A stretch of DNA of 64,000 nucleotides from CAYSCW01 sp964449165 (GCA_964449165.1 CAYVAT010000014.1:1-64000); one strand, 5' to 3'; shown: positions 35,068 to 44,665, numbered from the stretch's first letter. Numbers and translations are program-made. The notes: generated by a model from the letters alone, not told the origin.

Positions 35068-37476
35068 ATGAGAAAAATAAAAACAGCCATCTTCCTTGTT
35101 GTTGCTCTTTCGTTTTTCTTCATTCTTTTCAATACTTCCAGAGGAGAAGACGCACGACAGGAGTTCAAGCGCGAGCCCTTGCCCACAGAAGCCGATATCA
35201 GTCTGGCCATCGGCGAGCTCCAGAGCATGTTCGAGCAGCTCGAGGAAGCTGAGGACGACCTCGACAAGAAGACTTTCGATCCCCAGGCTGTCGTGGATGA
35301 GGTAGGGAATGACCCGGAAGCAATCTTTCGCTGGGTATGCAGAGAGACATATCTTATCCCCTATGCAGGATCCCTGCGTGGGCCTCGAGGAGTGTTGATG
35401 GACCGGCTGGGAAACAGCCTGGACCGGGCTCTTCTTCTTTATGAACTTTTGGATCGGTCAGGACATGAAATGCGGCTGGCCAGAGCAACACTCTCCAGAG
35501 AAAAAGCAGAAGAGCTTCTCGGTAAACTTAAAAGAATCCTATCCTCAGTTTCTTATCAGGACATAAGGCCTCAGCCACAGGCATCTGACGATTTCGCTGA
35601 AGAATTCGCCGCAAAATACCAACTGGACAGCTCCGAACTTAAGGAAACCCTGAAGAATGAAAAGGAAGAGCAGGCACGCATAGAAGGAGAAATCCGTAAG
35701 CGGGCAAAAAAACAGGCAGCAGCCATAGCCGAAGCCGTTAAAAAGTCAGGAATAGATATGATTTCAGATGAGGAAAGCTTTGAGATCGAAGCTCTGCAGG
35801 ATCATTGGTGGGTGCAGTGGCAATCAGAGGAGGCCTGGGTCAATATGGATCCTTCTCTTCCTGATTCTCGCGTGGGACAGGCATTAGCTGAAGCCGAAAG
35901 CTGGTTTGATCCTGATGATCTGGATGAGGAGGATTTCCACCAGGTACACATCCGGCTTGTTATCGAGCAGTGGAAGGATGGAAAGCTCTATGAAAAGTCT
36001 GTGCTTGAACACACCCTGCAGCCCTGCGAATTTTTAGGTGAGCAGATTGTTGTCCGCCATTATCCATTAGACTGGCCCCTGGACAAAGATCTGTTTGAGG
36101 AAAAGGATCCTCTTCAAAGCCTGAAGAGCACGCTTCTCAATCAGAAAACCTGGGCACCTACCCTGAATATAGGTTCTGAGGAGACCGTGGGAATCCTGTT
36201 CGATGAAACGGGCGAGTTGATTAAAAAGAAAAAGAAAGCAGGGGGAATCAGTGCCTTCCAGCGAAGCTTTCTGCGCGCCTTGGGCGGCAAAGAAAAGGAG
36301 GAAAAAGCTAAAGAAGACTCCTATCTTACTGCCGAGTGGATCGAGTACCAAATATGTTCTCCCGGAAAGCCGCCGTTCACTGCACGCCGTGAAGTCTTTG
36401 ATCTTTTAGGCCCAGCCCAGCGCACAAAAGAAACCATCCCTCATCCCGTAATCGAAGAAACCCATCGTATGGCCCGTTGTCTGGGCATCCTCAGCCAGAT
36501 AGAAATTCTGATTCTCACCAGCTCGCTATCCGGAGAATTTATCGAATATCTATCGATTGAAAATTTGCTGCATAACAGAGACCTCCTGCTTGACCTTCTC
36601 CCTCAGTTGAATGAGCTCGAACCCCAGAAAGCCCTGGCTCAAATGGCGGAAATAACACCCCAACCTGGAAAGGCTTACGACTTTGCTCTGGCCCGCAGTA
36701 AATTCGCGCTGGAAGACGGGCTTGCTTTCCTTGATCATCCAAACATCTTAAGCTGTTATTCGGGAGTAGGGCAGAATCCCCAGGGAGATCTCCTCAGATT
36801 CACCCGGCTGGATATCGTTAAAAACGATGTTGGGGTTGTTGGCGCCAATCCGTTCCAAATCCGTATGAAACAGGGGGTCCTGGACACTAACATCGAAGCC
36901 TTCTTGGTCGGGCTCGATGAGAATGTCCAGAACACAAGTGTTGTCTTTTCCGGGGATAAGGACTGGCTGGTCCTGAAAAATCAAGAGGAAGAAGCTTACA
37001 GAGGTCTGAAACTGGATCCCGATTCCCTCGAGCGTATCCGGCAGGACCTTGAGCAGGGCTATATCGTCCTGGCTCCCCAACGGTCTTTTAAGATTGACGG
37101 GCGGGAATGGGTGACCTGGTGGAGGATCAATCCTCGAACAGGACAAACTGTTGGTGTCGGTGAACATGGCTGGGGGCAGGCGATCGTGGAATATGTGGAA
37201 ATAGCCCAGACCATGATCCAGTTGAAGCTGCAGGTAGAGGCTTACATGGGGATTATGGAATGTGTCGTGAATACCGCAGCCCTTGCTTTGGCCGGAGCGG
37301 ATATGAAAACGGTCACCAAATACGCTGTAAAAAAATGTATCTGGAAAAAAATTTGCGGCTATATGATGAAGCAGCTAACAGGCTATTTCATCGCTGGCAC
37401 AGTCTGGTCGAATTTCATCGTAAAAAAAACAGCTGGCTGGATCTCGGGGAAGCTGTGCAAGTTGGCTCTGAAATGA
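35068..37476 (+). CDS. Exported transglutaminase-fold protein lacking the catalytic Cys
   Basis: An 802-residue protein with a signal peptide (KTAIFLVVALSFFFILFN). Residues about 70-265 follow the transglutaminase-like plan: DPEAIFRWVCRETYLIPYAG, GVLMDRLGNSLDRALLLYEL and, after a charged helical insert of about 80 residues, HWWVQWQSEEAWVNMDPS. In active members the helix starts GNCxDxAxLL; here that Cys is Ser117, while His246 and Asp261 are kept. The C-terminal 500 residues are not recognised; a hydrophobic stretch lies near 740-795. Probably a structural or peptide-binding role. Third gene of the operon. Confidence 0.7.
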   Translation: MRKIKTAIFLVVALSFFFILFNTSRGEDARQEFKREPLPTEADISLAIGELQSMFEQLEEAEDDLDKKTFDPQAVVDEVGNDPEAIFRWVCRETYLIPYAGSLRGPRGVLMDRLGNSLDRALLLYELLDRSGHEMRLARATLSREKAEELLGKLKRILSSVSYQDIRPQPQASDDFAEEFAAKYQLDSSELKETLKNEKEEQARIEGEIRKRAKKQAAAIAEAVKKSGIDMISDEESFEIEALQDHWWVQWQSEEAWVNMDPSLPDSRVGQALAEAESWFDPDDLDEEDFHQVHIRLVIEQWKDGKLYEKSVLEHTLQPCEFLGEQIVVRHYPLDWPLDKDLFEEKDPLQSLKSTLLNQKTWAPTLNIGSEETVGILFDETGELIKKKKKAGGISAFQRSFLRALGGKEKEEKAKEDSYLTAEWIEYQICSPGKPPFTARREVFDLLGPAQRTKETIPHPVIEETHRMARCLGILSQIEILILTSSLSGEFIEYLSIENLLHNRDLLLDLLPQLNELEPQKALAQMAEITPQPGKAYDFALARSKFALEDGLAFLDHPNILSCYSGVGQNPQGDLLRFTRLDIVKNDVGVVGANPFQIRMKQGVLDTNIEAFLVGLDENVQNTSVVFSGDKDWLVLKNQEEEAYRGLKLDPDSLERIRQDLEQGYIVLAPQRSFKIDGREWVTWWRINPRTGQTVGVGEHGWGQAIVEYVEIAQTMIQLKLQVEAYMGIMECVVNTAALALAGADMKTVTKYAVKKCIWKKICGYMMKQLTGYFIAGTVWSNFIVKKTAGWISGKLCKLALK

Positions 37477-37521
37477 AACAGAATGGAAAGGACGTTCCAA
37501 ATTAATGCCTAGAAAAAGAAG

Positions 37522-38295
37522 ATGAAGGTCATCTTGAAATATGGGTTTTATTTTTTTTTGATAGTCGGACTCATCTGGATATCCGGGTGCCGGGAACGCG
37601 CGCGGATTATTCCTCCGGCTAAACCTTTGCCTGCAAAAGAAAGGCTCGCGCGGACAGGATACACAGTCCAGGTAGGAGCCTTCACTGTTCTGGACAATGC
37701 TCGCAGGCTGACGAATGAGCTGAGCCAGAAGGGTTTGAATACCTATTACTTCAGGCATGAGTCAGGACTCTACAAGGTCCGCTTCGGAGACTTTCCCTCA
37801 AGCGAGGCCGCCCGCCAAAAAGCCGAAAGCCTGCTCAGAGATTCCGTGATCAAAGACTATTTCATCGTTAAACCCGAAGATTATGCCGTTTCCAAGCAAA
37901 GTCTGTTCGGTGAGGATTACTTGAGAGACAATCTTATCGCTACGGCAGAAAGTTTTATCGGAGTGGAATACGCCTGGGGTGGTGCATCAACTGATGATGG
38001 CTTCGACTGCAGTGGGTTGACCATGGCAGTCTATCAGATGAACGGCCTCAACCTGCCGCGCACCTCAAAGGAACAGTATGATGCCGGTGCAGCGGTCGAT
38101 AAGGGCCAGATAATGAAGGGTGACCTTGTTTTCTTCTTCACCTCACGGAGTCAGAAAATCTCCCACGTGGGAATTTATATCGGGAATGAAACATTTATCC
38201 ATGCTCCGGGAAAAAACAAGAAAATACGAAAAAACTCTCTAACCGATAGCTATTTCAGGAACCATTTTGCTGGAGCCCGAACCTATCTCAAATAG
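37522..38295 (+). CDS. SPOR-NlpC/P60 lipoprotein, peptidoglycan endopeptidase
   Basis: A 257-residue protein. The lipobox WISGC puts the lipidated cysteine at Cys23. Residues about 46-115 form a SPOR domain (TVQVGAFTVLDNARRLTNEL), which binds denuded glycan strands. Residues about 135-257 are an NlpC/P60 domain with Cys163 (GFDCSGLTM), His215 (ISHVGIYIG) and His227 (FIHAPG). It should cut peptide stems of peptidoglycan in the periplasm. Last gene of the operon, 45 bases after the transglutaminase-fold gene, which ties the operon to cell-wall function. Confidence 0.88.
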   Translation: MKVILKYGFYFFLIVGLIWISGCRERARIIPPAKPLPAKERLARTGYTVQVGAFTVLDNARRLTNELSQKGLNTYYFRHESGLYKVRFGDFPSSEAARQKAESLLRDSVIKDYFIVKPEDYAVSKQSLFGEDYLRDNLIATAESFIGVEYAWGGASTDDGFDCSGLTMAVYQMNGLNLPRTSKEQYDAGAAVDKGQIMKGDLVFFFTSRSQKISHVGIYIGNETFIHAPGKNKKIRKNSLTDSYFRNHFAGARTYLK

Positions 38296-38378
38296 TCTTT
38301 TACAATTCAATCTCTTTCCTCCACAAAAGGAACCATTATCTTATCATCCTGCTGGGGTTTTTTAACTTACTTCGGTCT

Positions 38379-40871
38379 TTATTCGTACCTCAAGGAATGA
38401 ACCGGATTGGCCAGTGCTACCTTCAAGGTTTGATAAATAACCGAAAGCAGGGCTACAGCCAGAGTTATCAATCCCGCCTCAATAAACGGGCCGAGACCCA
38501 CCGACGTTCTGTAGGCAAAGGCCTGAAGCCACCTGTTTACCGCAAAGTAGGCTGTCGGCCAGGCCAAAATGTTGGCCACGATCACCCACCGGGTATAGCT
38601 ACCAGTAAGCAGGATGACGATAGCAGAGACGCTGGAGCCCAGGACTTTACGAATCCCGATTTCCTTGGTCCGTTTTTCGGTGCTGTAGGCAGCAAGACCA
38701 AAGATACCGAGACAGGCCACGAAAATGGTCAACTCACAGAAGAAAATGAGCAGCGATGCCAACCGTCTCTCCTCATCATAGGCTCTGAGATGGAGATCAT
38801 CGACAAAAGCATAATCGAAGATTTGTTCAGGTTGAAGCTCGTAAACGACTTCTCGAATCCGGGAAATAACTTCCTTTGGTTTTTCTGAAGGGAGGCGGAT
38901 GACAAGCTCATTTGCCGTTTCATCTGAGTGGAATAAAACGGTGGGATATATCCGGGAATGGATCGAATTTGTGTTCCAGTCCTTAAGTATACCGATGATG
39001 CGGTAGGCTTTATCTCCCCGGTACAGGAATTTCCCTATTGGGTCTTCGAGACCAAGACTCTGAGCTGCCGTCTCATTTATCAGAACGGCCTTTTCGTCAG
39101 CGGTTCGCCCTTTCTCGAAATACCTCCCTTCAGCAAGCTTCAATCCTATGGTTGGGATGAAATCTGCATCCACTTCCAGGGACTGGACCATCGTGCCTTC
39201 TTCTTCTGTTTTATCTTTGATCTGGACAGTAGAGATGTTGCGATTCTGAGCCGATGGAAACTTATCTACACAAGCCGCGGCCAGAACCCCGGTGCGGCTA
39301 AGAATTTGATCCTTGATTATGCTGGCATTCTTAAGCCGGGAGGCATCACGGTTGCTCAGAACGATCAGATTGTCCTTATCGTATCCGAGGTCTTTTGTTT
39401 CAGAATACTGCACCTGTTTGAGGACAAAAAGAGTGCAGACAATCAGAGCGCAGGCAATGAAAAATTGCACTCCTACTAGGATCTTCCGCCCCCCGGAGCT
39501 CGAAAGTCTCCGGGGAATTCCTGACCGGAAAATGACCGCTGCCGGAAATCGGGAGAGAAAAAAAGCCGGATAGAATCCCGCCAGGAAGCCAACGGTAAGA
39601 ATCATGGCAACGACAGCGGGAAGGATCCAGGGTGTCGAGAGAATCCCCAGATTGAGCGTTTTCCCTAGATACTGGTCTAGACGGGGTTTAAACAGAGAGA
39701 AGAGGATGAGCCCAATTCCCATGGCAATAGCAGTGAGGAAGATTGATTCCATCAAGAACTGTTTTATGAGATTTGAACGGACGGCTCCGCATGTCTTACG
39801 GATCCCTACCTCTTTTGTTCTTCCGGTGATTTTTGCCGTAGACAAGTTGATAAAATTGATGCCAGCTATAATCAGGATAAGCAGGGCAACGGCCGAAAAA
39901 ACATACAACCGGGTGATACTGCCCGAGTTGTCAAGGTCATTGTTCATTCCGAGGGACGCATTATCGAGGTAGATTCTGCCGAGCGGCTGCAGATAATAAG
40001 AGGCATCCTTTTCGTCTTCATCAAGATGGGATCTGGCGATATCCGTGATTTTTGCATCGACGGTTGCCGGATCAGTACCCTTCCGAAGACGGACAAATGT
40101 TGTGATTATACCCCAGCTTTCCCATTGCCTAATCACCTCGCCGTGGGTTTGATGGAGAGTTGCAAAAGAGGCGATCATCGGTACCCTAAGGACGGTGTTG
40201 GAGGGCATATTCCTCATGATACCTGTGATTTGGAAGTCGTGCGTCCTTTGGAGTCTTAGCCGGATGGATTTTCCGAAAGGATTCTCATCTCCGAAATATT
40301 TCTTGGCCAGGGATTCGTCGATGATAACGGTAAACGGTGCTTCAAGAGCGGTTTTTGGGTTACCTCGAAGGAGAGGAATGGAGAAGACTTCCAGAATATC
40401 CTGTTCGGCGAATAACATCTTCTTTTCCTTGAAGTCTCTATCTTCAACCTGCACCGGCATATTGTGCCTTCTCAGGATGCGAACGCTTTCCTCGATTTCT
40501 GGGATAGATTCCTCAACGGCTGGACCGAGAGGGGCTCCAACTACGGCATTGAGAAGAATTCTCCCACCAAAGGGGATGCGTCCGTTTATTCTGAAGATTC
40601 GATCCCTGAGAGGGTGCATGGTCTCGAAGCTCAGCTCGTGAATGACATAGCCGGCCATGAGCAGGCAAGCGGCCAGCCCCACGGCTAAACCGATGATGTT
40701 AAGTAAGGCATATCTCTTATGTCTGAAGATATTTCTGTAAGCCAGTTTAAGATAATTATTTAATATGTCGGCTCTCCCTAGTATAAGATTGGCAGTAAAC
40801 ATCGGAGGGGATTTAAGGAACTGCGAGAAATACCATGTGAGGACAGCATTAAGGCCGCATTTATCTGCCAA
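38379..40871 (-). CDS. FtsX/MacB-like permease with prefix-domain remnant, copy 2
   Basis: An 830-residue permease when read from TTG at 40871, with the same eight-helix duplicated plan as the other copies and the ending ANPVHSLRYE. The N-terminal 45 residues (WYFSQFLKSPPMFTANLILG and on) align without gaps over 28 positions to the prefix region of the copy at 61035 (shared W, Q, S, P and NY). The frame stays open upstream to a stop at 40971-40973, but that stretch has no start codon. The position where prefix-less copies begin with Met is ATA here. True start unresolved: TTG 40871, ATG 40802 or a lost upstream exon-like 5' end. No sigma-54 site seen upstream. Confidence 0.8.
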   Translation of the reverse strand: MADKCGLNAVLTWYFSQFLKSPPMFTANLILGRADILNNYLKLAYRNIFRHKRYALLNIIGLAVGLAACLLMAGYVIHELSFETMHPLRDRIFRINGRIPFGGRILLNAVVGAPLGPAVEESIPEIEESVRILRRHNMPVQVEDRDFKEKKMLFAEQDILEVFSIPLLRGNPKTALEAPFTVIIDESLAKKYFGDENPFGKSIRLRLQRTHDFQITGIMRNMPSNTVLRVPMIASFATLHQTHGEVIRQWESWGIITTFVRLRKGTDPATVDAKITDIARSHLDEDEKDASYYLQPLGRIYLDNASLGMNNDLDNSGSITRLYVFSAVALLILIIAGINFINLSTAKITGRTKEVGIRKTCGAVRSNLIKQFLMESIFLTAIAMGIGLILFSLFKPRLDQYLGKTLNLGILSTPWILPAVVAMILTVGFLAGFYPAFFLSRFPAAVIFRSGIPRRLSSSGGRKILVGVQFFIACALIVCTLFVLKQVQYSETKDLGYDKDNLIVLSNRDASRLKNASIIKDQILSRTGVLAAACVDKFPSAQNRNISTVQIKDKTEEEGTMVQSLEVDADFIPTIGLKLAEGRYFEKGRTADEKAVLINETAAQSLGLEDPIGKFLYRGDKAYRIIGILKDWNTNSIHSRIYPTVLFHSDETANELVIRLPSEKPKEVISRIREVVYELQPEQIFDYAFVDDLHLRAYDEERRLASLLIFFCELTIFVACLGIFGLAAYSTEKRTKEIGIRKVLGSSVSAIVILLTGSYTRWVIVANILAWPTAYFAVNRWLQAFAYRTSVGLGPFIEAGLITLAVALLSVIYQTLKVALANPVHSLRYE

Positions 40872-41041
40872 CTCCCGATATATTTCATTTCTATTGGATT
40901 CAAACTTATTAGACGCCGGAAGTAGTGAAAAGGTTTGCCTGTGATTAAACCCTTCTTCAAAAAACTCCGTCTAACTAGATGACAAACAAGCTTACAAAAT
41001 GGTATGAGTAGACGTTGGTTTGAGAAAGGTTAAAGACCTGG

Positions 41042-41566
41042 ATGGATGAAGAAATCATCGTTCAAAGATGCAAGGATGGTGACTTAATGGCTTATCGTTT
41101 GCTTTATGAACGTTATGAACAGCCTTTCTTGCGCACGGCAATCCGAATGCTAGGCAGGCATCAGGATGCCGAGGATGCTGTCCAGGAGACTTTCTTCAAG
41201 CTCCATCGCGGAATCCATAACTACAGGAGCGGCTCAAGGTTCAGTACTTATTTGTTTCGGATCCTTCTTAATTCCTGCTATGACATCCTCAGAAAGAGAG
41301 GTCCGGAGCTGACCGGAAGTCTAGACCAAGCAGGCCTTTCCCATCATTCATCATCTGAAGTTTACCACTCTATCGGGGAGGCGATCGCTTCTCTCCCTGA
41401 CCGAATGCGGGCATGTTTCGTACTATTCGCTGTTGAACAGTTCAAACAGGATGAAATCGCCGATATCCTGGGGATTAGCATAGGCGCTGTGAAAGCCAGC
41501 ATTCATCGGGCTCGCTCTAAGCTCAGAGCCTGGCTTATGATTTCCTGTAAGGAGGTGAAAGCATGA
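41042..41566 (+). CDS. ECF-type RNA polymerase sigma factor
   Basis: A 174-residue sigma-70-family protein. Region 2 includes DAEDAVQETFFKLHRGI (about 39-55), which binds the -10 element. Region 4 includes LPDRMRACFVLFAVEQFKQD and ADILGISIGAVKASIHRARS, the helix-turn-helix for the -35 element. Its stop overlaps the ATG of the anti-sigma gene by four bases, so translation is coupled. The operon ends with a DUF4097 envelope protein, a known association. It is divergent to permease copy 2. Confidence 0.92.
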   Translation: MDEEIIVQRCKDGDLMAYRLLYERYEQPFLRTAIRMLGRHQDAEDAVQETFFKLHRGIHNYRSGSRFSTYLFRILLNSCYDILRKRGPELTGSLDQAGLSHHSSSEVYHSIGEAIASLPDRMRACFVLFAVEQFKQDEIADILGISIGAVKASIHRARSKLRAWLMISCKEVKA

Positions 41567-42243
41567 CTTGCAGTTATCTAGAAAAATACGACCAGGGCGA
41601 AATGGATGAGACCGAATTCAGGAGGCATGCAGCTACCTGTTCAACCTGTCGGGAAGCACTTCTTCTTGATGAGGACGTCATGTCCATGGCTGAAACCCTT
41701 AGGCGCCACATTGATGCTCCTCATCTCTGGAGCCGCATCGAGGATAACCTCCGGAAGAAGCTGGCCGAAAATCGCGTACTCTCAACGAGAGTACAGGCTG
41801 AGAAAAGCCTCAGGTATGAACGGCTTTCACTCCCATGGAGACGCTTGCTGCTTGTTCCCGCAGGGGTTGTTCTTCTTGTGGCCGTGGGGCTCGGAATCTA
41901 CTTCGGCCTTAAAAGCCACACTCCGTCTTCCGGTCTACTGGCCCGCAAGGCTCTGGCCAGGGTTGAGCAAAAAGAACAGGAATACCTGAACGCCATCCAG
42001 GATTTGGAAAAACAGGCTATTCCCCGAATGGCAAGCTTAGATCTGGAGCTTGTTTTTCTCTACAGGGACCGCCTCGAGACCATCGATGCCCAGATCGAGC
42101 AGTGCCGGGAGGCCCTGGCCTCTAATCCGGCCAATGCCCATATCCGCCGATATTTGATAGCAGCCCTCCAGGATAAAAAGGAAACCCTGGTCGAGGTTTT
42201 GCGCCTGAATGATGAAAAAACGAAACTAAGGAGGTCAACATGA
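41563..42243 (+). CDS. Zinc-finger anti-sigma factor, single-pass membrane protein
   Basis: A 226-residue protein. The N-terminal ZAS-type motif His22-x3-Cys26-x2-Cys29 (RRHAATCSTCREAL) should bind zinc and the sigma factor in the cytoplasm. One membrane helix lies at about 95-114 (LLLVPAGVVLLVAVGLGIYF). The periplasmic part (about 125-226) is predicted helical and glutamate-rich, and could be a coiled coil that senses envelope state. It overlaps both neighbours by four bases. Confidence 0.85.
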   Translation: MTCSYLEKYDQGEMDETEFRRHAATCSTCREALLLDEDVMSMAETLRRHIDAPHLWSRIEDNLRKKLAENRVLSTRVQAEKSLRYERLSLPWRRLLLVPAGVVLLVAVGLGIYFGLKSHTPSSGLLARKALARVEQKEQEYLNAIQDLEKQAIPRMASLDLELVFLYRDRLETIDAQIEQCREALASNPANAHIRRYLIAALQDKKETLVEVLRLNDEKTKLRRST

Positions 42244-43937
42244 CTAAAAATAGACGATTGATGACTATCATTTGGGTATCTATCTTTCTGGCGGCTGTAG
42301 CCGTAGTCGAGGCAAACTCTCCATTCAAAAATAAACAATCACGGGAATTAACGAAAGCGGCGGCCACCGGACCTGGAAAGACGCTCTACATCAACACATA
42401 TTCAACTGATCTGACGATCACAGCAGGAGACGAAAACACAGTCACGGTTGAGGGAGTGGTTGAAGTCAGTGATGATGACGAGGAAATTGTCGAGTTTTTC
42501 CTGGCCGAAACACGGCTTATTCTCGAGCCTTACGCCGATGGTCTGCAGCTAAAACTGAGTTCGCCCATGGATGAGTTCCGCAAGAGTGGAAAACCCCCTA
42601 AAGAAGGGATTTACCGCCGTTTTTACAAGGGGAATAGATTTATATTCAAAATGTCCTATTCAGCCCGTTTATCGATTCGCGTTCCGGCCCAGCAGTCCCT
42701 TGAGATAGAAAATGCTTACGGCAATGTCGTCATCGGAGGAATTAATGGAAATTTACGAGTGGCTAACCGATCTGGGAAAGTCCGTCTGGATAAGTGCGGC
42801 GGAGAACTAGAACTCCAGAACAGCTATGGCTCGGTGGACATCTCCGGATTCAAAGGACCGGTGGACATCAAGAATCCAAGCGGCGAAGTTAGTCTGAGCG
42901 ACATTGAAGGAGATGCAAGAGTTAATAACAGTTATGCATCCGTACGTTTTAATACAATCGGCGGAAAACTCTCCGTCAATTCGCAAAGTACCAAAGTGGA
43001 AGGAAGAGATGTAGCTGGCGATTGTGAGATCACTTCCTCCTACGGTAAGATCGAAGTGAGGGACGTAAAGGGACTTCTTTCCATCAAGGGGCCGAGCTGT
43101 GAGGTAATAGCCGACAATATCACCAAGGAGGTTCGGATCGCAAACAGCTATAACCCCTTGTCTGTAAGCCGTGTTGGAGGAAGCCTCAGAGTCTCGAGCA
43201 GCTCGGGTGCCGTAACCGCAGATGATATTGGCGGGGATGTTTTTATACGCAGTTCTTACAACGACGTCAATGTTTCGCATGTCCGTGGCTCAGTCGAAAT
43301 CGAGAGTCCGTCATCCTCGGTTTCGGTTAGCGATATTGAAGGAAACGCTACTATTGTATCCTCCTACAACAAAGTTGTCGCCGCTGATGTTGGCGGATGG
43401 CTGGATGTGCGTTCCCAGTCTGCAAGCGTGAAGGCGACAGAGATAAAGAAAGACGCCTCCATTGTGACATCTTACAATCGGGTTGAAGCCTCCGGTATAG
43501 GAGGAGCCTTGAGAATCGACGGCAGTTCTTCGAGCGTTCAGGCCGAGGGTATCTCCGGGGATGTAAACATCAAAAATTCCTATGATGGCGTCATCCTGCG
43601 ACGGACGTCAGGATCGATCATTGTACACGGGAACAGCAGTCGGATTGAGGTTGGACAGATCGAGAACCTGCCAGAAAACAGCCGGATTGAGCTCCTGACG
43701 ACTTATGAACCGGTCGTCCTCTCCCTCCCTGAAGATGTGAATGTCGTGATCTCTGTGCTGCCAGGAGCAAGAATTTCTTCAGAATTTCCGGTTTATCATA
43801 TAAAGTCCCAAGCCAAAAAGCTGGGGGCTATACTGGCTAAGGGGCTGGCTAAGGGCGCAGTCTCAATCCGCATTGAAACGAGCGGAAACATCAGTATTAA
43901 AAGCAGCAGAATTACCTTGAAGAAAGAAAAGGATTAA
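42240..43937 (+). CDS. Exported DUF4097 beta-helix protein with 18-residue rungs
   Basis: A 565-residue protein with a signal peptide (about 5-25). After a 120-residue N-terminal part, residues 154-459 are 17 consecutive rungs of exactly 18 residues, such as LELQNSYGSVDISGFKGP and VDIKNPSGEVSLSDIEGD. Odd rungs carry Ser/Ala-Tyr in the turn, even rungs Ser/Pro-Ser, so the true unit is 36 residues. This predicts a right-handed parallel beta-helix of DUF4097/adhesin type exposed in the periplasm or at the surface. Translationally coupled to the anti-sigma factor, it is probably its regulatory target or part of the sensing circuit. Confidence 0.85.
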   Translation: MTKNRRLMTIIWVSIFLAAVAVVEANSPFKNKQSRELTKAAATGPGKTLYINTYSTDLTITAGDENTVTVEGVVEVSDDDEEIVEFFLAETRLILEPYADGLQLKLSSPMDEFRKSGKPPKEGIYRRFYKGNRFIFKMSYSARLSIRVPAQQSLEIENAYGNVVIGGINGNLRVANRSGKVRLDKCGGELELQNSYGSVDISGFKGPVDIKNPSGEVSLSDIEGDARVNNSYASVRFNTIGGKLSVNSQSTKVEGRDVAGDCEITSSYGKIEVRDVKGLLSIKGPSCEVIADNITKEVRIANSYNPLSVSRVGGSLRVSSSSGAVTADDIGGDVFIRSSYNDVNVSHVRGSVEIESPSSSVSVSDIEGNATIVSSYNKVVAADVGGWLDVRSQSASVKATEIKKDASIVTSYNRVEASGIGGALRIDGSSSSVQAEGISGDVNIKNSYDGVILRRTSGSIIVHGNSSRIEVGQIENLPENSRIELLTTYEPVVLSLPEDVNVVISVLPGARISSEFPVYHIKSQAKKLGAILAKGLAKGAVSIRIETSGNISIKSSRITLKKEKD

Positions 43938-44050
43938 CTTATTGATATTAAATACAAATTCTCCATTTCTATCAAATTTAGATATAAAAATGGATAAGTG
44001 ATCTATGAAAACAGATCAACTGATCCAGTCAGGTTTCGTCTCAAGCAATT

Positions 44051-44665
44051 CTAGCGCCTGAAAGACAATCCTATTCCAATGGTGAACCAATTCGCGGTTC
44101 CCCCGCCTTCCCCAGAATATAAATTAAAGCGGGCTAAAGCTTCAACCCCCATGGTATTTGAAGTGAGAATACGTGCCCCGATTCCGATATTCCCTCCAAT
44201 TCTAGTCCCTGATTTATCTACCTTTACTGAGTCCGTATATCCTAGGAAGGACACCGAAGACTCAGCCTTGGCATTCATGATGGAAAGTCCGCCTCCTAGG
44301 TGAATAAATGGCCGAAGGCTTCCGACATGGACGAACTCATATCTAATGCAGGGGAAGATCTGGATATTGCTAGCGCTACCCGAAATCGTAGCTTCAATTC
44401 CATAGAGCGAATAATAATCGTTAAAATCTTGAAAGTAGTTATCATCGATTCCCCAACGATGATAAGCGCCCTCCAGCCCAACATAAAATCCCTGTGTCAC
44501 TTGAATAAGGCCATGTCCAGATACATAGAATCCCACTGACCACAGATCGCTATTGTCCCCTGTGTACTTTAAATACCCGCCCGAGATGGCGAACTGGCTT
44601 GAGGCCGGAAACGCAGCAGTTGAAGCCAATAGAACGAACGAAACTACACACAAAAGCTTTTTCAT
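44051..44665 (-). CDS. Small outer-membrane beta-barrel protein 1
   Basis: A 204-residue protein with a signal peptide (KKLLCVVSFVLLASTAAFPA). The mature part alternates hydrophobic and polar residues in about eight strands (FYVGLEGAYHRWGI, IQIFPCIRYEFVHVG, IGGNIGIGARILT) and ends in an aromatic strand, WFTIGIGLSFRR, as barrels recognised by BamA do. An OmpA/OmpW-like eight-stranded barrel is likely. A sigma-54 promoter with an upstream GGACA-N5-TGTT site controls it. Confidence 0.72.
   Translation of the reverse strand: MKKLLCVVSFVLLASTAAFPASSQFAISGGYLKYTGDNSDLWSVGFYVSGHGLIQVTQGFYVGLEGAYHRWGIDDNYFQDFNDYYSLYGIEATISGSASNIQIFPCIRYEFVHVGSLRPFIHLGGGLSIMNAKAESSVSFLGYTDSVKVDKSGTRIGGNIGIGARILTSNTMGVEALARFNLYSGEGGGTANWFTIGIGLSFRR

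Noticed and set aside
42807..43280. 157-codon open frame antisense to the DUF4097 gene
   Set aside because: It arises from the repetitive rung codons; no RBS or family.
42699..43616. Regular 54-base periodicity as a DNA repeat or CRISPR-like array
   Set aside because: The period is in the protein (18-residue rungs); the DNA copies are too diverged, and there are no spacers.
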